Shown: one piece after another, positions 55,249 to 62,064 of the stretch
Layout: every line of letters starts with the position of its first letter
How positions within the stretch are numbered: position 1 is the stretch's first letter
Assembly (NCBI RefSeq): GCF_013364215.1
Contig: NZ_CP054923.1
Coordinates: 682,001-746,000, forward strand
Reading direction: 5' to 3'
DNA from: Verrucosispora sp. NA02020
Lineage (GTDB): Bacteria; Actinomycetota; Actinomycetes; Mycobacteriales; Micromonosporaceae
Length of the DNA stretch: 64,000 nt
Position numbers and translations under genes: made by a program
The notes under the pieces: generated by a model
The model's input: the letters and a program-made list of their open reading frames with translations, nothing else
The model's database searches: none
Told to the model about the DNA's origin: nothing

Positions 55249-55533
55249 ACCATCACCCCCCGGTCGCTTCTCCGGCACCGACAGCTTCGGATGGGTTTCC
55301 GCCGTTCGGTGCCCTGAGCCGGCCTCCCTGCCCAAGCCATCCCCGCCGCACGGTGGCACGACTCGCCGGATCCCCGGTAGTCCCTTTATGTCCGCACCGG
55401 GCGTCCTCACCGTCCGGTGCGGCGGGTGTCCCTGGAACTGGTGACTGTGCCGGTCCCGTGCCGAGCGGGCAGGCTGGCACGGGACCGCCGTCCGGACGGC
55501 CAGGAGGCCGAGCGGCATCGACCGGGAGGGCCT
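55249..55533. promoter_or_regulatory. Divergent promoter region, giant gene/WXG100 operon
   Basis: 285 bp between the opposed starts must hold promoters for both transcripts. I find no long palindrome or known operator. A GGGAGGG ribosome site for the WXG100 gene is at its right end. Confidence 0.45.
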
Positions 55534-55869
55534 ATGAAGCTAGTCGACATCACTCCGCAGATGCTGCTGGACGGGTCACAGTCCTGCACCGACACGGCTG
55601 CACAGCTACAGGCGCGGCTCGCGACGCTGCGACGGGACGTGGACGACCTGGCGTCGTACTGGTTGGGGCCGGGTTCCAAGGCCTACAAGCAGACCATGGA
55701 GGAGTACGACACCTGCGGCCGGATGCTCAACGACGCCCTGAACGGAATCTCGCGGGGCCTGCAGCGCAACGCCGGCAACTACGCCACGGCCGACGAGGCG
55801 ACGGTGCGCACCATGCCCGAGATCAATGGTATTCCGGCGGCCCGTCTCGGGCCTGAGCCCGGCGCCTGA
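55534..55869 (+). CDS. WXG100 family protein
   Basis: 111 residues from the ATG at 55534 after GGGAGGG. It has two helices joined by the WLG turn (Trp43-Leu-Gly45 in ASYWLGPGSKAYKQTMEEYD), as in ESAT-6-like proteins, with a slightly long helix 2 and a Pro-rich tail. WXG100 proteins are secreted as dimers by type VII systems. The next gene encodes a second WXG100 protein 36 bp away, a likely heterodimer partner. Confidence 0.88.
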   Translation: MKLVDITPQMLLDGSQSCTDTAAQLQARLATLRRDVDDLASYWLGPGSKAYKQTMEEYDTCGRMLNDALNGISRGLQRNAGNYATADEATVRTMPEINGIPAARLGPEPGA

Positions 55870-55905
55870 CCGGAACCGTCAGCCCGCCCGAGTAGAGGAG
55901 TTCGC

Positions 55906-56217
55906 GTGACCGACAGTATGGGTAGTCGCATCCGGGTCCCCCCGGAGCTGGAGTTCGCCGGCGCCAGGCTCAAGAGCACCGCCGACGAGCTGGTCGACAT
56001 GCTCGCCACCCTGAAGGCCAAGCTCGTTCCGTTGGAGGAGAGCTGGGTCGGTGAGGCACGCGAGGAGTACGTCGGACTCCAGGGGCAGTGGAACGCCGGG
56101 GCGAACGGTCTGTTCGGTGTGGACGGCGCACTGGGCGACATCGCCAACGCCGCCAACCTCGCCTGGAACAACTACTCCGAGGCGGAGTTCTCGAACCTGC
56201 GTACCTGGCGGGGCTGA
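55906..56217 (+). CDS. WXG100 family protein
   Basis: 103 residues from a GTG at 55906. Helix 1 (FAGARLKSTADELVDMLATLKAKL), the WVG turn (Trp47-Val-Gly49) and helix 2 (EEYVGLQGQWNAGANGLFGVDGALGDIANAANLAW) are clear. A YSEAE near the end may be the Y-x-x-x-D/E type VII signal. Second gene of the three-gene operon with the discoidin membrane protein downstream. Confidence 0.88.
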   Translation: MTDSMGSRIRVPPELEFAGARLKSTADELVDMLATLKAKLVPLEESWVGEAREEYVGLQGQWNAGANGLFGVDGALGDIANAANLAWNNYSEAEFSNLRTWRG

Positions 56218-56275
56218 CGATCACCGCAGGCCGGGGGTCTTGAACATCCGAGACCTCCGGCTCGTAGTATTCGGC

Positions 56276-58843
56276 ATGATCCGTGATCAACGAGGCCGTA
56301 CCTCCGACGCGCAGCCGTCGCCGGAACCGGTCGGACCGGGTGCCGAGTCGAACCCGGAGTCGCTCGCGGACAGCAGCCGGTTCCGCAAGCTCGGTTCGGC
56401 CCTGAACTGGGTCGGTGACCGGGTGGCCGTGGTCGGCGCCGACCCGACGGGAGCGGTCGCCGCCGCAGCGACCGGGCTGGCGGCGGAGCGCGACGTGGTG
56501 ACCGTCGTCGGGCCGCTCGACACCGCCGAGGACTGGGCGTTCGTCGAGACGGTGCTCCCCATCGCGGTGCCGCCGGGCAGTCGTGCCCGGGTCGCGGTGG
56601 CCGGGGCGGCCGGTCGCGGCCTGGCCGGTCGGCTGGCCCGGGAGCTGACCGCCACCCTCGACGTCCCCCGGGCCGAGGTGCTGCTGGTGCCCGGGGGCTC
56701 GCTGTTCGCGGTGGACGGCTGGCTGCGGCACACCCCCGACGGGGTGGCCTCCCCGGCCGGCCATCGCAGCCCGCAGCCGCCCTGGGAGAACGACGTCGAC
56801 GAGCTGTGCGCCGCGACGCGCCCCGGTGAGCTGGTGCTGCTTCCCGTACCGGCCGGGATGTGGCTGTTCGGTCGGCTGCCGGGCACCCCGATGCCGGACT
56901 ACGACGACCCCGCGTACGGGGTGCCGATGGACGCTGACCGGCCGGTGCTGCTGATCGGGCGGCCCGGGCAGCCGGAGCCGGAGGCGGACGCCATCGTGGA
57001 ATTCCTCGACCGGCTCCCGTCCCGGCTACGCCAGCAACTCGTGCTGGCCTCCTACGGATCGGTGACCACGACTGCGGCGGCGGCGACGAGCCTGGCCCGT
57101 GAAACGGGTGTCCCGGTGCAGGTGCACACCGGCCTGCCGGCGCTCACGCCCGAGGGCCGACCGACGAGTCTCGCCGTCGACCACGCGGCGGCCACCTGGG
57201 AACCGATCGCGACCGTCCTCAGCTTTCCGCCCGAGGGTCCGGCCCGTCCGGTCGGACCGGTACGCGGACTCGACGGCTACCAGGAGCTGACGGAGAACGT
57301 CTTCCGGCTCGGCGAGCGGTGGGTGGCCGAGGTGACACAGTCCGGCCTCTGGGTGCGGCCACCCGAGCAGGAGCACGCCGCACGCCTCGTGCGGTCGCAC
57401 CCGTGGACCTCCGGCAAGGTGCGGATCTTCGTGGGCGTACCCGGCAAGCCGCCCCGGTACCACGTGTTGCCGGTGCTCGGCGCGATGCTGGGCCGGATGC
57501 CCGCCGAGACCCGTCAGCGGGTCGAGTTGTCGCCGGCCCGGTTCGCGGTGGCGGCCGGGGACGACGCGGTCCCGACGCCGGACCCGGAGCAGGGTGAGCC
57601 GGCCGCGCCGGTGGTGCAGCGCACCGTCGTGCTGCGCGCCCCGCAGTCCGGTGGCGCGATCCCGGTCGTCCCGGCACCGGCGGAGCGGCCGGAGGACCCG
57701 ACGGCCGCGAGGCGGAGTCCCGAAGGTGGACGGACGATCGGGGCGGGCGCGGCGTCGCCGGAGACGACCGCGTCGCCTGCGTCCGGCGGGAACGCCCCGG
57801 TCGGGCCCGCGCTGGTGGCCGCGCCGACGACGCAGTATCCGATCCGTCCGGTGGCGCGGCACGAGGCCGTCCGTCCGGTCCGCCGCGACGAGCCGAAGCT
57901 GGGTACGGAGGCGGTGCGCCCACCGCGTACCGAGGCGTCCCGTCCGCCGGTCTCGCCCCCGGCCGGTCCGGACGACGAGCGGCGACACCCGTCCGGGTCC
58001 GGTCCGGCCGGACCGGAGACCCGGCGGCGGCGCAAGCCCCGGCTGTCGGCCCAGATCCTGACCGCCGTCGCGGTCCTGACAGTGGCGGTCGCCAGCGGGT
58101 ACGTGCTGAATCCGAACGGGCAGCCGTCCGGCGCCGACACACCGCCGGGGTACGCCGTACCGCCGCCGCAGGGTCTTCCGGAGTTCTCCGCCGGGACGCC
58201 GGTCGCCGCCGACCCGTCCGGTACCCCGGCCGACGATCCGTCCACCTCGGTCAGTCCCGCCTCCGGCAGCAGCGGCCAGACCGGTGCGGCCCCCGGCCCG
58301 AGCTTTCCCGGGCAGAGCCAGGCGTCGACGGGCGGCACCGACCGGGTGCCCGCGCCGGTGGCCCCGCCCCGACCCAGCGGGTCGCCGTCGTCCGCACCGA
58401 GTGCCACCCCCCGGCCCGCGGCGTCCTCGGCGATGCCGGGTCAGGTGAACAGTTCGGGACGGAACCTGGCCCTCTCCGGGACCGCCAGCGCGTCGAGCTT
58501 CGAGACGATCTACCGGCCGTCGAGCGCGATCGACGGGGACCGGGAGTCCCGGTGGGGTAGCGCGTTCACCCCGGACACCCAGTGGCTCGCCGTCGACCTG
58601 GGCGAACTCTGGCAGGTCACCGAGGTGCGGCTGCGGTGGCAGCGGGCCTACGCGACCGCGTACCGGGTCGAGGTGTCCGCCGACGGCGGGACGTGGCGGA
58701 CGGTCTACCAGACCGGTAGCGGCGCGGGCGGGACCGTCGACATCGCCGTCACCCGCACTCCGGTCCGCTACGTCCGCATGGTCGGCACGGCCAAGGCGAT
58801 GCCCGGGTACGGGTACTCGATCCACGAGTTCGAGGTGCGCTGA
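56276..58843 (+). CDS. Membrane protein with external F5/8-type (discoidin) domain
   Basis: 855 residues from the ATG at 56276. Residues about 45-210 and 220-410 are soluble alpha/beta regions; the second is related to the module of the giant protein (RLGERWVAEVTQSGLWVRPP then KVRIFVGVPGKPPRYHVL). A Pro/Ala/Arg linker leads to one membrane helix near 587-612 (ILTAVAVLTVAVASGYVL) preceded by RRRRKPR, so the N-terminus is cytoplasmic. Outside come a Pro/Ser/Thr stalk and, from about 728, an F5/8 type C domain (NLALSGTASASSF, SSAIDGDRESRWGS, WLAVDLGELWQVTEVRLRW), which usually binds carbohydrate. It may link surface glycans to the cytoplasmic module. Confidence 0.8.
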   Translation: MIRDQRGRTSDAQPSPEPVGPGAESNPESLADSSRFRKLGSALNWVGDRVAVVGADPTGAVAAAATGLAAERDVVTVVGPLDTAEDWAFVETVLPIAVPPGSRARVAVAGAAGRGLAGRLARELTATLDVPRAEVLLVPGGSLFAVDGWLRHTPDGVASPAGHRSPQPPWENDVDELCAATRPGELVLLPVPAGMWLFGRLPGTPMPDYDDPAYGVPMDADRPVLLIGRPGQPEPEADAIVEFLDRLPSRLRQQLVLASYGSVTTTAAAATSLARETGVPVQVHTGLPALTPEGRPTSLAVDHAAATWEPIATVLSFPPEGPARPVGPVRGLDGYQELTENVFRLGERWVAEVTQSGLWVRPPEQEHAARLVRSHPWTSGKVRIFVGVPGKPPRYHVLPVLGAMLGRMPAETRQRVELSPARFAVAAGDDAVPTPDPEQGEPAAPVVQRTVVLRAPQSGGAIPVVPAPAERPEDPTAARRSPEGGRTIGAGAASPETTASPASGGNAPVGPALVAAPTTQYPIRPVARHEAVRPVRRDEPKLGTEAVRPPRTEASRPPVSPPAGPDDERRHPSGSGPAGPETRRRRKPRLSAQILTAVAVLTVAVASGYVLNPNGQPSGADTPPGYAVPPPQGLPEFSAGTPVAADPSGTPADDPSTSVSPASGSSGQTGAAPGPSFPGQSQASTGGTDRVPAPVAPPRPSGSPSSAPSATPRPAASSAMPGQVNSSGRNLALSGTASASSFETIYRPSSAIDGDRESRWGSAFTPDTQWLAVDLGELWQVTEVRLRWQRAYATAYRVEVSADGGTWRTVYQTGSGAGGTVDIAVTRTPVRYVRMVGTAKAMPGYGYSIHEFEVR

Positions 58844-58853
58844 GAACGGCGGC

Positions 58854-60770
58854 TCACCGGTTGTTGCTGGTGAGGTTCTTGGTGTTCTGCTCTTCGACGT
58901 CGGTGTACATCGTGTGGGTGTGCTTCATCCGCCGGATCGCCTCGTTGAGGACGTCGCGCACCTGCCCGCTCAGACCGTCGACCTGATCGAGTATCAGCGC
59001 GAAGTTCTTGCCGGCGGGGCTCATCCAGTAGTCACGCAGCGTGCGGAACTCCTTGTTGATCTCGTTCAGCTTGCCTTCCAGCGCGTCCCGTTCGGTGGCG
59101 ATCTTCTTGGCGGCGTCGGCCAGCTTGTCGAGCTCCACGGCGAAGGTGAACTGGGAGCCGTCCGGGTTGATCTGAGTGATCGGCGTACCGTCCGCGTTGG
59201 TGATCACGGTGATCGAGGGCTTGCCGTTGTCGGTGTACGCCCACTTGATGTCGCTGCCGCTGCTGCCGTACTCGATGGTGACCGTCTTGGTGCCCTGGGT
59301 GCCGTACGTCGGCCGACCTTCGGAGTCGAAGGTGGTGAACGTCCAGCCGTTCTGCTCCATGCTGGTGACCGCACCGTCCGAGTTGCGGAAGATGGTCGTG
59401 CCACCGGAGTAGGTCCACTGGAAACCACCGCCGGCCGTCGGCGTGATGGTCACCGTCTCCCGGGTCTCCGAGTTGACGCCGGACGTCGGCGCCCCGTCCT
59501 TGTACGTGATGACCCACCCGTCGCCACGGTCCTCGGTGAGGATCTGGCCCTCCGAGTCGTACGTCACGACGCTCTCGTCGTCGTACGTGTAGACGGTGTT
59601 GCCGTCCCGGTAGCTGATGGTGGCGGTGACGCCGGGGCGTTCCTCGGTGGCGGGGATGTCGACGTAGTGCGGGCGGTTGTCGGCGTCGAACTGGCTGTAG
59701 GTGGTGCCGTCGGCACGCTCCTCGGTCAGGATCTTGCCGCCGGAGTTGTAGGTGATGACGGTGTCGTCGGCGTACGTGTAGAGGGTGTTGCCGTCCTGGT
59801 AGGTGATGTCGGCGCTGGTGGCGGGGCGGCCTTCGGTGGCGGGGACGTCGATGTGGCCGGGCCGGTTGTCGGCGTCGAAGTCGCTGTAGGTGGTGCCGTC
59901 GGGGCGTTGCTCCTTGAGCATCTTGCCGTCGGCGTTGTAGGTGATGACGGTGTCGTCGGCGTACGTGTAGAGGGTGTTGCCGCCTTCGTAGCTGATGTCG
60001 GCGCTGGTGGCGGGGCGGCCTTCGGTGGCGGGCACGTCGATGTGGCCGGGCCGGTTGCTGGCGTCGAAGTCGCTGTACGTCGTGCCGTCCGGGCGTTGCT
60101 CGCTGAGGATCTTGCCGTCGGCGTTGTACGTGACGACGCTGTCGTCGGCGTACGTGTAGACGGTGTTGCCGCCCTGATAGTCGATCTCGGCGCTGGTGGC
60201 GGGGCGGCCCTCGGTGGCGGGGACGTCGATGTGGCCCGGCCGGTTGTCGGCGTCGAAGTCGCTGTACGTCGTGCCGTCGGCGCGTTGCTCTTTGAGGATC
60301 TTGCCGTCGGCGTTGTACGTGACGACGCTGTCGTCGGCGTACGTGTAGACGGTGTTGCCGTTGACGTAGCTGATCTCGGCACTGGTCGCCGGCTGGCCGC
60401 TGCGGGCCGGGATCTCGACGTACTGCGGCTGGTCGTTCGCGTTGAAGTCGGTGTACAGGGTGCCGTCGGGCAGCCGCTGGCTGACCAGGTCCTGGCTGTG
60501 ACTGTCGAAGGTCAGCACCGACTTGTCGGAGTACCGGAAAATCGTCAGGTTGTCCTGGTAGCCGATGTGCGCGTACGTCGCCGCCTGACCGTCCGACGGC
60601 GGGATCTCCACGTACCGGGCGCGTCCCGCGTCGTCGAAGGAGCTGTAGACCCGCCCGTCCGGCATCACCTGCTGGACCGGCTGACCGTTGGCGTCGTACG
60701 TCACCACGGAGCCGTCGCTCTGCCGCTCGAACGTGTGCCCCTTGGTCGGCGTCAGCTCCGGCCCGGTCAT
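58854..60770 (-). CDS. YD/RHS-like repeat protein with C-terminal WXG100-like domain
   Basis: 638 residues. From residue 15 to about 450 there are about seven beta-rich repeats of 63 residues with the consensus NTVYTYADDSVVTYNADGK followed by DGTTYSDFDADNRPGHIDVP, the pattern of YD/RHS shells. A transition segment follows. The last about 95 residues (from VELDKLADAAKKIATERDALE) form two helices joined by DYWMSPAGKNF, a WXG100-like turn near Trp581. WXG domains normally sit at the N-terminus of secreted effectors, so the C-terminal placement is unusual. The start is coupled to the upstream gene (TGATG). Secretion by a type VII route is inferred. Confidence 0.8.
   Translation of the reverse strand: MTGPELTPTKGHTFERQSDGSVVTYDANGQPVQQVMPDGRVYSSFDDAGRARYVEIPPSDGQAATYAHIGYQDNLTIFRYSDKSVLTFDSHSQDLVSQRLPDGTLYTDFNANDQPQYVEIPARSGQPATSAEISYVNGNTVYTYADDSVVTYNADGKILKEQRADGTTYSDFDADNRPGHIDVPATEGRPATSAEIDYQGGNTVYTYADDSVVTYNADGKILSEQRPDGTTYSDFDASNRPGHIDVPATEGRPATSADISYEGGNTLYTYADDTVITYNADGKMLKEQRPDGTTYSDFDADNRPGHIDVPATEGRPATSADITYQDGNTLYTYADDTVITYNSGGKILTEERADGTTYSQFDADNRPHYVDIPATEERPGVTATISYRDGNTVYTYDDESVVTYDSEGQILTEDRGDGWVITYKDGAPTSGVNSETRETVTITPTAGGGFQWTYSGGTTIFRNSDGAVTSMEQNGWTFTTFDSEGRPTYGTQGTKTVTIEYGSSGSDIKWAYTDNGKPSITVITNADGTPITQINPDGSQFTFAVELDKLADAAKKIATERDALEGKLNEINKEFRTLRDYWMSPAGKNFALILDQVDGLSGQVRDVLNEAIRRMKHTHTMYTDVEEQNTKNLTSNNR
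59560..60700 (-). repeat. 189-bp tandem repeats within the YD-protein gene
   Basis: The GCGTTGTA word recurs at 59932, 60121 and 60310, a period of 189 bp (63 codons). The central copies are nearly identical in DNA and the outer ones diverge, as expected from unequal exchange in the middle of an array. Confidence 0.85.
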
Positions 60771-61396
60771 CAGGCGGATTCCTCGGGGCCGCCGACCCGG
60801 GGAAGCGACTCGGGTGCCGTCGGCACCGTCTCGCCGAAGGACTGCTTGTCGGCCTCGGCGTAGAACTGGGCGGCGTTGTTGACCCGGACGACGTACTGCG
60901 CGACCGCCTGGATCGAACCGCCGACCGCCTTGAGCAGCGAGAGCTGGGTGTCCACGAGCATCTGCGTCTGATCCGGATTGGGATCCTCGACCGGCGGGAG
61001 GTCCTCGCCCTTGACCGTGTGCCGCGAGATGTGACTGCCGCCGTCGTGGCTTCTGATCTCGCGGTCGTTCTGTACGCCGCCCTCGTTCTCGGCGTAGAAG
61101 ATCCAGCCGCCCTTGCTGAGCACGTCCGCCTTGAACGACTCGAACTCGTCGACCTGGGTGTTGAGTTCGTTCAGCATGTAGTTCTGCGCCCCGCGAAGGT
61201 CGGCGGGCGTGACCCCGAACGCGCGGACGGTCGGCTCGACGAGTTCCTTCGTCTCGTCGCCCGCGTCCTTGGGCGGGTTGAACAGATTGTCGCCGGTGAC
61301 CGATCGCGCATAGCGTTCTTCCATGTGCAGTTCGGGTATGTGTTTAATCGACGCCTGTACGTAGGTGTCCAGCTCAGGGTCGGCCATCTTAGACAT
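60770..61396 (-). CDS. Helical partner protein of the YD/WXG gene
   Basis: 208 residues from ATG 61396; a second ATG at 61387 is equally likely and neither has a strong ribosome site. Its stop shares one base with the start of the YD protein, so the two are translationally coupled. The sequence is mostly helical (RGAQNYMLNELNTQVDEFESFKADVLSKGG and AVGGSIQAVAQYVVRVNNAAQFYAEADKQ), with a short His/Asp region between. No cysteine, no membrane helix. It resembles ESX-associated helical proteins in size and pattern. A chaperone or co-secreted partner of the YD protein is inferred. Confidence 0.7.
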   Translation of the reverse strand: MSKMADPELDTYVQASIKHIPELHMEERYARSVTGDNLFNPPKDAGDETKELVEPTVRAFGVTPADLRGAQNYMLNELNTQVDEFESFKADVLSKGGWIFYAENEGGVQNDREIRSHDGGSHISRHTVKGEDLPPVEDPNPDQTQMLVDTQLSLLKAVGGSIQAVAQYVVRVNNAAQFYAEADKQSFGETVPTAPESLPRVGGPEESA

Positions 61397-61536
61397 GTAC
61401 CACGCGGGTCCTCGCGGACGGATGTCCCTCTTCGGGGGACGCCCACCGTCACCAACATTGAGATGGTCCGGTTGAGCTGGGCCGATGCTAGCGTCTCCGG
61501 CACGAGACCGATTGGTGTGCGGGCGGGGGGCTGAAG

Positions 61537-62061
61537 ATGGGGAGCGGTGCGCCCGCACACTACGACGACGGCCAGAGCATCAACGTCGACCCGCAGGGCA
61601 TGTGGACGATCGGGTCGGAGCGAGTCGTCAAACTCATGGGCGATGTCGTCGACTCGTGGGAGCGAATCGGTAACACCTGGAAGAACCTCGAACTCAGTTG
61701 GGCCGGCGAGACCGCCGAGGAGGTCCAGCAGTTCAACTATCGGTTGCAGAAATTGCAGTGGGATCTGTTCGGATCGCAGGAACAGGAAACCTACGGACTG
61801 ATTTCGCAGGTGTGCGGGATCGCGGCGAGCGCCGCGTCGAACTACGGCGAGGCCGAGAAGACGGTCATCAAGATGTTCGACGAGTTCACCGCCGCCATCC
61901 CCGCTGATGACCTGCCGCCCGAGGAGGACGGCGAGGGCGACGGCGGCACGCCTCCACCCATCGATCTCGGGGATGCGTACAACACGACCGAGTCGCCGGT
62001 GCACACCCTCTACCCCAACAATCCCGACGCGAACAAGCCGCCGCCGCCGGATAACGAGTGA
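61537..62061 (+). CDS. WXG100 protein with acidic proline tail
   Basis: 174 residues from the ATG at 61537. The helical hairpin spans about 28-115, with the WAG turn at Trp55-Ala-Gly57 (LELSWAGETAEEVQQFNYRLQ). A C-terminal tail rich in Asp/Glu, Gly and Pro follows. It is divergent from the YD-partner gene and 3 bp ahead of the large effector-like gene, whose own N-terminus also has a WXG turn; the two could pair for export. Confidence 0.85.
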   Translation: MGSGAPAHYDDGQSINVDPQGMWTIGSERVVKLMGDVVDSWERIGNTWKNLELSWAGETAEEVQQFNYRLQKLQWDLFGSQEQETYGLISQVCGIAASAASNYGEAEKTVIKMFDEFTAAIPADDLPPEEDGEGDGGTPPPIDLGDAYNTTESPVHTLYPNNPDANKPPPPDNE

Positions 62062-62064
62062 CGG

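Noticed and set aside
55249..55518. N-terminal 90-residue extension of the giant protein to an ATG at 55518
   Set aside because: Extension is Pro/Arg/His-rich, and runs to within 16 bp of the WXG100 start, leaving little room for promoters.
59560..60700. Regular 189-bp repeats as a CRISPR array
   Set aside because: Repeats are coding, contiguous without unique spacers, and keep a 63-codon frame.
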